In this document: positions 8,880 through 17,262 of the stretch, piece after piece | How positions within the stretch are numbered: position 1 is the first letter of the stretch | Layout: each line of letters starts with the position of its first letter | Assembly (NCBI GenBank): GCA_030602715.1 | Contig: JAUVZD010000001.1 | Span: 206,213-270,212 of the forward strand | Length of the DNA: 64,000 bases | Direction of reading: 5' to 3' | From: Candidatus Coatesiibacteriota bacterium | Lineage (GTDB): Bacteria > RBG-13-66-14 > B26-G2 > JAUVZD01 | Position numbers and translations under genes: made by a program | Notes under the pieces: model-generated | What the model saw: only the letters and a program-made list of their open reading frames with translations | What the model was told of the DNA's origin: nothing | Database searches by the model: none

Positions 8880-9764
8880 TCAATCTGGTTTCTTCAATGC
8901 CAGGGCATATGAGGTTCTGGCAAGGGGGCGAGCATAGACATGGGCCATGCCTATACTGCGGGCTGTCTCCTCTATGCGCAGGAAATACTCCGGGGGAAGA
9001 TACTCCACCACATCATAGCTCCTTTGCCGGGGCTTAAGATACTGCCCCACCACCAACTGCTCCACTCCCGCATCCACCAGATCGGACATCACCGCCTCCA
9101 GCTCCTCCCAGCTCTCCCCCAAGCCCACCATGAAGCCGGATTTTACCGCCAGCCCGGAGCTGTTATCTCCCGCATATCTCAGAAGGGAGATGCTACGGTG
9201 GTAATCCGCCCCCCTGCGCACCCGGCTGTAAAGGCGGGGAACCGTCTCCACATTGTGGGAGAGCACATCAAGACCGCTCTCTATCACCACATCCCACGAC
9301 TTCCTTCTGCCGAGAAAATCCGGCAGGAGAAACTCAACGGTCGCCCGGGGAAGTTCTCTGCGCAGTTCGGAAGCTGTTTGGGCAAAATATCCCGCCCCAC
9401 CGTCTGGTAGGTCGTCACGGGTTACCGAGGTTACCACCACATAGCGAAGCCGAAGTTCGCTCGCCGCCCGGGCTACCCTCATGGGCTCATCCGGGTCCGG
9501 CTTGCGGGGCTTGCCTTGTTTCACTCCGCAGAAGGCGCACCCCCGGGTGCATATATCCCCCAAAATCATGAATGTAGCCACCCCCCGCCTGAAGCACTCC
9601 CCTTTATTGGGACAGTGAGCCTCCTGACAGACGGTGCGCAAGGAGTGACGCTTGAGCAGTTTGGTAACATAACTATCGCTACCCGCCCGGGGAAGGCTAA
9701 GGCGCAGGTGGCTGGGAATCCTTCTCCGCTTGACCTCTTTATCCTGGATATTCTTGCTTTTCAC
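8880..9764 (-). CDS. lipA: Lipoyl synthase
   Basis: Radical SAM enzyme that inserts two sulfurs into octanoyl groups on lipoyl domains. The auxiliary cluster ligands are Cys46, Cys51 and Cys57 (CQEAHCPNKGEC) and the radical SAM cluster is Cys72-Cys76-Cys79 (CTRGCAFC). The C-terminal RTSYAL supplies the serine ligand. The start codon is GTG with only a weak ribosome site. It is the first gene of the PTS operon behind a good promoter at 9793-9821. The dihydrolipoyl dehydrogenase gene lies just upstream. No lipB or lplA is visible in the window. Confidence 0.95.
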   Translation of the reverse strand: MKSKNIQDKEVKRRRIPSHLRLSLPRAGSDSYVTKLLKRHSLRTVCQEAHCPNKGECFRRGVATFMILGDICTRGCAFCGVKQGKPRKPDPDEPMRVARAASELRLRYVVVTSVTRDDLPDGGAGYFAQTASELRRELPRATVEFLLPDFLGRRKSWDVVIESGLDVLSHNVETVPRLYSRVRRGADYHRSISLLRYAGDNSSGLAVKSGFMVGLGESWEELEAVMSDLVDAGVEQLVVGQYLKPRQRSYDVVEYLPPEYFLRIEETARSIGMAHVYARPLARTSYALALKKPD

Positions 9765-9792
9765 CCAAGTCAGCCCATGCTTTACCAGCTAT

Positions 9793-9821
9793 AATATAGC
9801 AAAAGCCCCGGACAAAATCAA
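9793..9821 (-). promoter_or_regulatory. sigma-70 type promoter of the lipA-PTS operon
   Basis: Minus strand: TTGATT, 17 bases, TATATT. The predicted start near 9786 gives a leader of about 20 bases before the lipA GTG. No terminator is seen between lpdA and this promoter, so read-through from rpoN-lpdA is also possible. Confidence 0.7.
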
Positions 9822-9843
9822 CGGCTGTGCGACCGATGCTAAA

Positions 9844-11217
9844 TCAAAGACCGTGGATGGCTCCCTCGCCCAGGGTCCCGCTCACCTCCCCTATCACCTC
9901 CGAGAGGGTGGGGTGAGCGTGGATGACCTCCTCCAGAGTGGAGTATGTCAACCCCTCCTTTACTGACAGGGTCAGCTCGGCGATGAGGTCGCCGGCGTGG
10001 GGGGCAAGTATGGAGGCGGACAACAGCCTCCCGCTTTTCTCCTCAACATGCATGCGCACCACCCCGTCGGCCATATCCATAGCCAGCGCCTTACCGATGG
10101 GACGAAAGCCGAACTGGCCGGTGCGGAAGGGGATACCCCTCTCTTTAAGCTCATCTTCGGTGGGACCGACCCGTGCCACTTCCATAAAAGTATATACCAC
10201 ACCGGGCACCGCTGAGTAGTCCATCTTCACCTGCCCACCCAGTGCGTTTCTTACCGCTACTATCCCCTCGCGGCTGGCTACGTGGGCCAGGGCGGGACTG
10301 TTCACCATGTCTCCTACAGCATAGACAGCGGGCAGGCTGGTTGCCATATACTCATCAACAGAGACATAGCCCCTCTCGTCCAGCTCCAAACCCTTGATTC
10401 CGCCAAAACCCTCGGTGTTGGGGCGCCGTCCCACGGACAGGAGAATCCACTCCACCTGAAGCTCTTCCCCACTGCTCATGGTGACCGTTGTCAGACCATC
10501 CTTCCCCTCCACTTTCTCAACGGTGGTGTTCACGAATATCTTTATGCCCAGGTTCTGCAGGTATCGGCTCAAGCCGGAGGCGATGCGCCGCTCCTCCAGA
10601 GGCAGAATGTGAGCCATTATCTCCACCACATAGACCTCACTTCCGCAGGCGGAGTAGAAGTTGGCAAACTCCAAGCCCACGGCACCCCCTCCGACCACCA
10701 GAAGGCTCTTGGGCATCTTCTTCTGCATAAGAAGCTGGTCACTGTCCAGGATGGTCTTTCCGTCTATGGTGAGCCCGGGCAGAGAGCTGGTGCGGGAACC
10801 GGTTGCCAGGATAATTCTCTCCGCCCCAATCTCCTCCACCCCCTCAACCTCCACCCTATTCCCTGCCAGAAGTCTCCCCTCTCCCCGCAGCAGGTCAACT
10901 CCGGCGGCGGAAATCAACTTCTCCACCCCCGAAACAAGGGTGGCGACCACCCCATCCCGCTTAGCCAGGCACTTTTCATAATCAAAGCTCGCCTCGCCTA
11001 TCCTCACTCCATAATCCTCGGAATGGGTGGCGAGATAATAGCGATGGGCGGCTTCCAGCATAACCTTGGTGGGAATACATCCCCGGTTCAGGCAGGTGCC
11101 CCCAACCCGGTCTCTCTCCACCAGAGCCACCTTTGCCCCCAGCTTTGCCGCCTTGAGGGCGGAAACATATCCCCCGGGACCTGCGCCGATGACCACAATC
11201 TGATAATCCCTGCTCAT
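9844..11217 (-). CDS. lpdA: Dihydrolipoyl dehydrogenase
   Basis: FAD-dependent E3 subunit of 2-oxoacid dehydrogenase or glycine cleavage complexes. The FAD-binding GAGPGGYVSALKAAKLG lies at 11-27. The redox-active disulfide is Cys42/Cys47 in GGTCLNRGCIPTK, the NAD-binding GGGAVGLEFA lies mid-protein, and the C-terminal catalytic HAHPTLSEV is intact. At 457 residues it is full length. The ATG overlaps the rpoN stop by four bases. Together with lipA it puts lipoate metabolism inside a cluster otherwise devoted to rpoN, PTS and LPS genes. Confidence 0.95.
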   Translation of the reverse strand: MSRDYQIVVIGAGPGGYVSALKAAKLGAKVALVERDRVGGTCLNRGCIPTKVMLEAAHRYYLATHSEDYGVRIGEASFDYEKCLAKRDGVVATLVSGVEKLISAAGVDLLRGEGRLLAGNRVEVEGVEEIGAERIILATGSRTSSLPGLTIDGKTILDSDQLLMQKKMPKSLLVVGGGAVGLEFANFYSACGSEVYVVEIMAHILPLEERRIASGLSRYLQNLGIKIFVNTTVEKVEGKDGLTTVTMSSGEELQVEWILLSVGRRPNTEGFGGIKGLELDERGYVSVDEYMATSLPAVYAVGDMVNSPALAHVASREGIVAVRNALGGQVKMDYSAVPGVVYTFMEVARVGPTEDELKERGIPFRTGQFGFRPIGKALAMDMADGVVRMHVEEKSGRLLSASILAPHAGDLIAELTLSVKEGLTYSTLEEVIHAHPTLSEVIGEVSGTLGEGAIHGL

Positions 11218-12557
11218 CTCCTCCTCCTGCGACTTGCCGGGGGTATGCCCAAAAGACGGCGGTATTTAGCCACCGTCCGGCGGGCGATCTCAATCCCCTG
11301 CCGGGAGAGCGCCTGCACCAGCTCTTTATCCACCAGAGGTTTACCGGGCGATTCCTTCTCCACCAATCTGCTTATCACCTCCAGTATCTCCCTGCGGGAG
11401 CGACCGGAAACCTTGGGTGAAAAAAAGAACTTCAGCCGAAAGATGCCCAGTGGGGTTTCCACTTTCTTTCCGGCAACCGCCCTGCTGACCGTGGAGATGG
11501 AATAACCCACTCCCTCGGCGATGTCGGAGAGCTTGAGGGGACGCATAGCCTTATCACCTTTAGTGAAGAACTTCCTTTGAGACTCTAATACAGCTTGGGC
11601 TACAGTAAGCACCGTCTCCTGTCTCCGCTCAAATGCCCAGAGGAAATCCTTGGCGGAGGCTAGCTTCTCCCTTAAGAACCTGCGCTCTTCCTCGCTTGCC
11701 AAACCTCCCCCCTCAAGGAGGGCGACATATTCCCGGTTGATTAAAGGTTTAGGAGTAGCCTCTCGGGCATAAGCAACTTTTATTCTTTCCTCATCCACCT
11801 CCGCCACCAGGTCAACGGTCAGGGGGGGATTGTATTCCTGCTGGAAGCTACGAGCCGGCACCGGCTCAAGCGCCTCCACAATATCAATAATTTCACTCGC
11901 TTGGTCCTCAGTGATGTTCATCTTGCGGGAGAGGGCAGGTGCATCCCTTTTACTGATGAGGTCAAGATACCTGGCAATGGCGGAGAGCAGAAGTTCCTCA
12001 TCTTTGTGTTGTCCAGCTTTTATCTGGATGGCGAGAGCTTCCCTCAGGTCTCTTGCCCCGATGCCCGCAGGTTCAAATTTGAAGATGACCCGCTCAAGCG
12101 CATCCTCCAGCTCCTGGGAGCTCGCCTCCACCCAGGGGGCGATACCCTCCAGCGGCGCTTCCAGAAAGCCGTCCTCGTTGATCTCCCCGACAATCGCCAA
12201 CCCCAGCTCAAAGTCCCGCTCGTTATGGGCGTGGAAGCGGAGTTCGTCTAGCAGGTGGGACTGCAAGGATTTAGGGCGTTCGGCAAGCCAGGCGTCCCGG
12301 TCATGATAGGTGCCGTCTCCCTCGCCGTCATCCCAAGCCCTCCTCCCCTTTGGCTGGTAAAAAGAAGGACGCTCAATCGTTAAATCTTTCAACTCCTCCA
12401 CCATTAGAAAGGGGTTTGCCTCCACCGCATCTTGCACCGTCTGCTGTAATTGCTCAACCTGCAGGGGGAGCAGGTCAAAGTAACGGCCCAGCCGGGGAGC
12501 CAATGTGGTGGTCAAGCGGGGAACCTGGGCTATTTGGGTCTTGGGTGTTTGGGGCAT
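11214..12557 (-). CDS. rpoN: RNA polymerase sigma-54 factor
   Basis: Alternative sigma factor that recognises -24/-12 promoters and needs enhancer-binding ATPases. Region I/core-binding is seen in LLPLQVEQLQQTVQDAVEANPFL near the start. A central domain follows and the RpoN box ARRTVAKYR lies close to the C-terminus, followed by a basic tail. Length is 447 residues. It has its own promoter at 12586-12614 after the lptB terminator. No enhancer-binding protein gene occurs in the window, so its targets are unknown. Confidence 0.95.
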   Translation of the reverse strand: MPQTPKTQIAQVPRLTTTLAPRLGRYFDLLPLQVEQLQQTVQDAVEANPFLMVEELKDLTIERPSFYQPKGRRAWDDGEGDGTYHDRDAWLAERPKSLQSHLLDELRFHAHNERDFELGLAIVGEINEDGFLEAPLEGIAPWVEASSQELEDALERVIFKFEPAGIGARDLREALAIQIKAGQHKDEELLLSAIARYLDLISKRDAPALSRKMNITEDQASEIIDIVEALEPVPARSFQQEYNPPLTVDLVAEVDEERIKVAYAREATPKPLINREYVALLEGGGLASEEERRFLREKLASAKDFLWAFERRQETVLTVAQAVLESQRKFFTKGDKAMRPLKLSDIAEGVGYSISTVSRAVAGKKVETPLGIFRLKFFFSPKVSGRSRREILEVISRLVEKESPGKPLVDKELVQALSRQGIEIARRTVAKYRRLLGIPPASRRRRR

Positions 12558-12585
12558 AGAATTTTTCCAGTGATGAAAGAGACGG

Positions 12586-12614
12586 AGTATATTATAAGTA
12601 TATCAAAATTTCAA
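12586..12614 (-). promoter_or_regulatory. sigma-70 type promoter of rpoN-lpdA
   Basis: Minus strand: TTGAAA, 17 bases, TATACT, about 30 bases before the rpoN start codon. It lies directly downstream of the terminator-like hairpin after lptB. Confidence 0.7.
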
Positions 12615-12627
12615 GGAGATTGATAAA

Positions 12628-12654
12628 TGAAAATACGGCGGGCTCCCCCCGCCG
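12628..12654 (-). terminator. terminator after lptB
   Basis: Minus strand stem CGGCGGG/CCCGCCG with a five-base loop, followed by TATTTTC. It separates the lpt operon from rpoN. Confidence 0.65.
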
Positions 12655-12697
12655 ACAGACGACTTCGCATTGACCAAACACAGACAAAAGTCTTTTT

Positions 12698-13489
12698 CTA
12701 CATCGTAAACCGCTCACCTAAATATATCCTTCTCGCCTCCTCGGAGTTGATCAGCTCATCTGCAGTGCCGGATATCAATATCTTTCCCTCATACATTATA
12801 TATGCCCTATCGGTTATCTCCAGCGTCTCCCGCACATTGTGGTCGGTGATCAGAATTCCCAAGCCGGAATCCCGCAGGTGGGAGACGATGTTCTGAATAT
12901 CCTCCACAGCCAGAGGGTCTATGCCGGCAAAGGGCTCATCAAGCAGAAGAAAGCGGGGCTTGACCACCAGAGCGCGGGTGATCTCCACCCGGCGCCGCTC
13001 GCCGCCGGAGAGGGTGTATGCCTTTTTGTTTGCCAGATGGGCGATTGAGAGTTCATTCAGCAATCCATCCAATCTTTCCATGCGCTCCCTTTTGGAGAGC
13101 TTGAGGGTCTGCAGTATGGAGAGGATGTTATCCCTCACGGTCATCTTGCGGAAGATGGAGGATTCCTGGGAAAGGTAGCCTATACCCAGCCGAGCCCGCT
13201 TATACATGGGCATACGGGTTAGATCTTCCCCATCCAGATAGACCCAGCCGGCTTCCGGTCGGATCAAGCCCACCACCATGTAGAAAGTGGTGGTCTTACC
13301 GGCGCCGTTGGGTCCCAGAAGACCGACCACCTCACCTTCCTTAATAGCGATGGAGACATCGTCAACCACCCGCCGGCGATGGTATTCCTTTACCAGCCCC
13401 ACAGTCTGCAAGCCGACGTTGTTATTATTGGCTACTGCCGCCGGAGGTGATTCCGGTCCCTCCGCCTTCACTTTCTCCTTCTTCAACAC
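12698..13489 (-). CDS. lptB: LPS export ABC transporter ATP-binding protein
   Basis: Cytoplasmic ATPase that powers LptFG. Walker A is GPNGAGKTT, the signature motif is LSGGERRR, and Walker B is [13 protein letters not shown]. The C-terminal [10 protein letters not shown] region is typical of LptB. The ABC domain begins about 27 residues in, and the leading residues are low-complexity. Possible starts are TTG 13492, GTG 13489 (GGAG seven bases upstream, chosen) and GTG 13471 (AAGGAG close upstream). With the chosen start the gene overlaps the end of lptA by 65 bases, unusually long for this region. Confidence 0.93.
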   Translation of the reverse strand: MLKKEKVKAEGPESPPAAVANNNNVGLQTVGLVKEYHRRRVVDDVSIAIKEGEVVGLLGPNGAGKTTTFYMVVGLIRPEAGWVYLDGEDLTRMPMYKRARLGIGYLSQESSIFRKMTVRDNILSILQTLKLSKRERMERLDGLLNELSIAHLANKKAYTLSGGERRRVEITRALVVKPRFLLLDEPFAGIDPLAVEDIQNIVSHLRDSGLGILITDHNVRETLEITDRAYIMYEGKILISGTADELINSEEARRIYLGERFTM

Positions 13490-14828
13490 CAACTTTCTCC
13501 TCTAAATAGGTCCCCTGGGCGTCTCCACGAACGATGATGCGGTCTATATCGCTCTCCTCCATATATACCACGATTGTGCGCCCATAAGCTTTGGTGCTTC
13601 CCTGCTCGGTGGGACCGGGGTCGTAGATACCCACAGCGTCCCCCAGCACCCGTATGCTCTTGATGGCGTCATCTTCAATTGCAACATCTATCAGCTTACC
13701 CTGGACAAAGACGCTCTCTCCGGTCTCCTCCTCGGTCAGCTCGTCGTAGGGATAATAGATGCCCTGAGCCTGACCCTCTATCAACACACGCTCCACCTTC
13801 TCATCCACCAAAAATGCGGTGGTGGTCTCCCCGTAGGTCTCCACCCGCCCGCTTATCGGTCCCTCTTCATCGTCCACACCCCCCTCCAGCTCACCGTCCT
13901 CGCTTTCCCCCTCTTCGCCCACTACATCCAATGGGCTCTCCTCTTCAATATTATCATATTCTTCCCCTCCGTGGTCATCAGCAAGCGGTGCGATTTCCCG
14001 GTAGCCGAGTGCGGGGACAAAACTATCCACATCCTCTGCGGATTCCTCACCCGCTTCCTCCCCCTCACCTTCCGCTACCTCATGCTCGCTTCCCTCGCCC
14101 CCACCCCCCTCGGGGACCTTCTCAGGTGATTCATCCTTCTCGCTTCCCTTGTGGGAAAAGAATATCAGTCGGCTGTCACCCTCCACCAAGAGCTTTTCCA
14201 CCACATCATCAACCAGATAGAGGGTGATGACCTCCCCGCCCAGCTTGTTGTCCTTCTGCCAGGCAACCGGGTCGCCGGTGAGGATTATTTTATCCTCCTT
14301 GCCCAAATAGACACATTGGTCACCCTGGGCGGTGATGTCCTCCTGATATATCCACACATTACCGCTGGCTATGCCCCTCTCCTCCTTGGAGAACATCTCC
14401 ATAAATATGCTCTCCACCCGGATGGGCTTGTCCTCCCGCTTGGTGAGATAGAGCACCGGCTCCTTGCTGGCGATGGAGTGGCGCTCCTTGCGGTAATACT
14501 CCACATAACCGGCCAGCAGGCGATACCCCCCGTCCACATCGTCCACCACCACATTGCCCTCCAGAAGAGCCATACGCTCCTTCTCAAAGGAGGTAACCTT
14601 ATTGCAGGTGATGGTGGTGCTTCCGTGGGTAATTTTCACATGGCCAGTCGCCACCAGAATCTGCTCCCCCTCCAGCTCATAGCCCTCGGTCAGGTCAGCC
14701 TCAATGATATACTTCTCCGCATCTGCCGGGGAAGGCTCCTCCGCCAGGGGAGCTTCACTCCAAGAAGGGACGATGAAAGGGAGCAGTAGAGTGGAAAGCA
14801 CCACACAAGCTCTTTTTGCCGAATACAT
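13425..14828 (-). CDS. lptA: LptA/OstA-like periplasmic protein, expanded
   Basis: Periplasmic LPS-transport bridge protein. Residues 1-25 form a signal peptide. An OstA domain (about 40-200) shows the repeating pattern [16 protein letters not shown] and [10 protein letters not shown]. The protein is 467 residues, far longer than the roughly 180 of E. coli LptA. A Glu/Gly-rich linker (about 235-330) follows, and a motif of the form LVDxxVExxLxEGxx recurs near [22 protein letters not shown] and [11 protein letters not shown]. The neighbours lptC and lptB support the role. The C-terminal half may be an organism-specific extension of the beta-jellyroll. Confidence 0.85.
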   Translation of the reverse strand: MYSAKRACVVLSTLLLPFIVPSWSEAPLAEEPSPADAEKYIIEADLTEGYELEGEQILVATGHVKITHGSTTITCNKVTSFEKERMALLEGNVVVDDVDGGYRLLAGYVEYYRKERHSIASKEPVLYLTKREDKPIRVESIFMEMFSKEERGIASGNVWIYQEDITAQGDQCVYLGKEDKIILTGDPVAWQKDNKLGGEVITLYLVDDVVEKLLVEGDSRLIFFSHKGSEKDESPEKVPEGGGGEGSEHEVAEGEGEEAGEESAEDVDSFVPALGYREIAPLADDHGGEEYDNIEEESPLDVVGEEGESEDGELEGGVDDEEGPISGRVETYGETTTAFLVDEKVERVLIEGQAQGIYYPYDELTEEETGESVFVQGKLIDVAIEDDAIKSIRVLGDAVGIYDPGPTEQGSTKAYGRTIVVYMEESDIDRIIVRGDAQGTYLEEKVGVEEGESEGGGTGITSGGSSQ

Positions 14829-14830
14829 CT

Positions 14831-15403
14831 TTAGGGGGCTAACTCCTCATCCTCCTCGCTGTATTCCTGCACATCCTCGTCGGTTAGGGTGCCCACCATC
14901 TTTGTGGTGGAGAAGTTGGTGAGTGCCGGGTCTGAGTCAAAGCCGATGCCGTTAATCACCGATTCGCCTTTGGTGAAGCGCACCGGCTCATCACTGCGGA
15001 TGCGGAAGTCGGATGCATCCCAGCGCAGTTTGCTGGTCTCCAGCCTCTCCCCCTCGCTGGCGATGACCATCACATGGTCGTAGGCGGTCATATCGTTGTT
15101 GGACAGGTCAATTATCCCCCAGTCGGCGGTGAGCACCGAACTGACCTCGCCATCCTTATAGAAATCCACCCGCAGGTCGGTCACCAGGGCGGTCTTCTTC
15201 TTGTCATATATGTCGGCGTGCTTCGCCAACAACTTCCATTCCGCGTTCGCCTCGTAGCTCTCGGTCATGGTGAAGTTTTCTATGGTCTGAGTGGGGGTGA
15301 TGTCCCTGAGCTCAGCGGATTCCTCCACCACCCGCTCGGAGCAGGAGAGGAGGGTTATAGACGCCAGCAGGAGAGCGGCTAAGACTGGTCTTTTATCTCT
15401 CAT
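14831..15403 (-). CDS. lptC: LPS export periplasmic protein LptC, lipoprotein form
   Basis: Receives LPS from LptBFG and hands it to LptA. The N-terminus is a lipoprotein signal with lipobox LLSC rather than the single helix of E. coli LptC. The LptC-type beta domain follows, with LLAKHADIYDKKKTALVTDL and SKLRWDASDFRIRSDEPVRF patterns. The ATG at 15403 has GGAGG just upstream. An earlier in-frame ATG at 15448 would overlap the preceding gene and precede the signal peptide, so it was not used. It is two bases from lptA. Confidence 0.88.
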   Translation of the reverse strand: MRDKRPVLAALLLASITLLSCSERVVEESAELRDITPTQTIENFTMTESYEANAEWKLLAKHADIYDKKKTALVTDLRVDFYKDGEVSSVLTADWGIIDLSNNDMTAYDHVMVIASEGERLETSKLRWDASDFRIRSDEPVRFTKGESVINGIGFDSDPALTNFSTTKMVGTLTDEDVQEYSEEDEELAP

Positions 15404-15422
15404 ATCCTCCCTAAAATGCCCC

Positions 15423-16259
15423 TTACAACATCCTCTCAGCCGCTTCAAGGTTATTGCGGGCGATGTTATAGGCGTTCTCCTTAGCCTGTGGGGTGCTGCA
15501 GCCAGCAGGGTCCAAAGTCAATGCCTTTTTCAAGACGGTAACCGCTTTCTCATAATCCCCGATGCGGATATAGGCAAGCCCCAGATTGTTGTGCGTCCAG
15601 AAGTCATCCGACTGTAAGCCTATCGCCTTCTCATATGCCTGCACCGCCTTGTGGTTGTCGCCATATTCCTGATAAGCCAAACCCAGCTCAAAGTAAGCGG
15701 GACCGTAATCCGCATTCAGCTCGCAAGCCCGGGTCAGATAGGCTATGGCTGTGGAGTAGTCGCCGGAAGAGGAATAGGACTTGCCCTGTTGGTAACACTC
15801 CTTATAGGAGAGTCCGCCGGGCACGGTGGAGGTATCCGCCGACGGCAGGCTTCCCCCTCCAATATCCACTGTGGGTGTGGGGGTAATTGTAGTTGGCGTA
15901 GTTGTTGTAGTGGTGGTGCCGAAAGTAAGATAACCCCCGAAGACCCAGCCCTCATCGCCCTTACTGGTCCGCACCCGATACCAATAGGTGGTGATGTTGT
16001 CTATGGTCTCCATATTGGGGCTTTCCTCTAGCACCTCCAACTGTTCTCCCTTGTGCAGGACCACTATCACCTTACCGTCCATAGCAGGCTGAGAGCGCAT
16101 GTTGAGAGGTCCGGCGCTGACCGTGCCAATTCTCTTGGTCTCAGCCTCGGTGGTGGTGGTAGTTTCAGCCGTCGTTTCCTCCTCTTTCTTACAACCGGTA
16201 TATGAGATCAGAGCAAAACAGAGAAGGGTCAATCCCAGAATGGTAAAAAGCTTACGCAT
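15423..16259 (-). CDS. Lipoprotein with SH3 and TPR domains
   Basis: A signal peptide with a YTGC lipobox is followed by a Thr/Glu-rich linker. A bacterial SH3-like domain (about residues 45-115, with GPLNMRSQPAMDGKVIVVLHKG and GWVFGGYLTF) comes next, then a Thr/Pro-rich linker and three to four TPR repeats (GDYSTAIAYLTRACEL, GDNHKAVQAYEKAIGL, GDYEKAVTVLKKALTL). It is probably a periplasm-facing scaffold that binds envelope proteins; no enzymatic role is seen. ATG 16259 is preceded by GGAGG and is preferred over the ATG 15 bases earlier. It lies between kdsD and lptC. Confidence 0.75.
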   Translation of the reverse strand: MRKLFTILGLTLLCFALISYTGCKKEEETTAETTTTTEAETKRIGTVSAGPLNMRSQPAMDGKVIVVLHKGEQLEVLEESPNMETIDNITTYWYRVRTSKGDEGWVFGGYLTFGTTTTTTTPTTITPTPTVDIGGGSLPSADTSTVPGGLSYKECYQQGKSYSSSGDYSTAIAYLTRACELNADYGPAYFELGLAYQEYGDNHKAVQAYEKAIGLQSDDFWTHNNLGLAYIRIGDYEKAVTVLKKALTLDPAGCSTPQAKENAYNIARNNLEAAERML

Positions 16260-16301
16260 TGCCGACCTCCTCACAAAAAAGGTTAGTCATAAAAGATACC
16301 C

Positions 16302-17261
16302 CTATTCCCAGATATTGTCCTTTCCCAGAATATCGTGGATGTGGATTATCCCCACCACTTTCTTTCCCTCTACAATCAAGAGAACGGTAATCTGGTGTTT
16401 CTCCATCAGACCCAGGGCATGAGCGCAGGTGGCGTCGGCGGAGACCGTCTTCGGTCTGCGGGTCATTATGTCGCTTGCGACAAGTTCGCTGACATCGTCT
16501 TCCGCCTCCATCGCCCGTCTCAGGTCACCATCGGTTATCACCCCAGAGAGCTCACCAGGTTCATTGACCACGGTGGTGATGCCCAACTTCTTCTCGCTCA
16601 TCTCCGTCAGCACGGAGCGGATGCCGTCGCCTTCTCCCACCAGAGGAATTTTTTTTCCGCTGTGCATCACCTCGCCCACGGTGATGAACAGTCTGCGCCC
16701 GATATTTCCTCCCGGATGGCGGGACAATATATCCTTTCCATCCACACCCCGCTTCTTCATGAGAGCGATAGCCAACGCATCCCCCATAGCCATACAGACC
16801 ACCGTGGAGGCGGTGGGTATTAGCCCTATGGGACTTGCCTCACCGCGCACCTCTGCCAGCAGTAACAGGTCAGCCATATCCCCAATAGTTGAGTTTCTCT
16901 CTGTGCAGATGGCGAGGATGGTGGCGCCGATGTCGGCTACCACCGGAAGAACCTTGATGAGCTCCGGTGTCTCCCCGCTTATGGAGATGACCAGGGCGAC
17001 ATCCCCTTTACTGAGCATTCCCAGGTCGCCGTGCATCGCTTCTGCCGGATGGACGAAGAAGGCCGGTGTGCCGGTGGAAGCTAAAGTGCCGGCTACCTTC
17101 CTGGCAATGATACCGCTCTTGCCCATACCCATCAAAACCACCTTGCCCCGGCATTTAGCCAGGAGCTCAATGGCCCGGTCAAACTCCTCACCGATGTTTT
17201 CGGAGAGCTCCCTTAGAGCTTCCGCCTCCAGAGCGATAACTTGCTTGGCTATGCGGCGCAG
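16302..17261 (-). CDS. kdsD: Arabinose-5-phosphate isomerase (KdsD/KpsF family), probable CTG start
   Basis: Converts ribulose-5-phosphate to arabinose-5-phosphate, the first step of Kdo synthesis. It has an SIS domain (MGMGKSG, STGTPAFFVHP, HGDLGM, SHPGGNIGRR) and two C-terminal CBS domains ending in GIIHIHDIL. No ATG, GTG or TTG precedes the conserved MGMGKSG region except a GTG at 17141 that would delete about 40 family residues. The upstream frame encodes AKQVIALEAEALREL, which matches the family N-terminus. A CTG at 17261 has AGGAGG seven bases upstream, inside the end of kdsA, giving 319 residues, the normal length. Confidence 0.9.
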   Translation of the reverse strand: MRRIAKQVIALEAEALRELSENIGEEFDRAIELLAKCRGKVVLMGMGKSGIIARKVAGTLASTGTPAFFVHPAEAMHGDLGMLSKGDVALVISISGETPELIKVLPVVADIGATILAICTERNSTIGDMADLLLLAEVRGEASPIGLIPTASTVVCMAMGDALAIALMKKRGVDGKDILSRHPGGNIGRRLFITVGEVMHSGKKIPLVGEGDGIRSVLTEMSEKKLGITTVVNEPGELSGVITDGDLRRAMEAEDDVSELVASDIMTRRPKTVSADATCAHALGLMEKHQITVLLIVEGKKVVGIIHIHDILGKDNIWE

Positions 17262-17262
17262 A

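Noticed and set aside
10282..11505. 407-codon open frame on the plus strand opposite lpdA and rpoN
   Set aside because: It lies wholly antisense to two clear genes with intact motifs, has no family resemblance and is explained by GC-rich third positions.
15840..16190. Thr-rich coding repeats in the SH3/TPR lipoprotein as a phase-variable repeat
   Set aside because: The ACC/ACT/ACA codons vary, so there is no long perfect tract likely to slip; it reads as a normal flexible linker.
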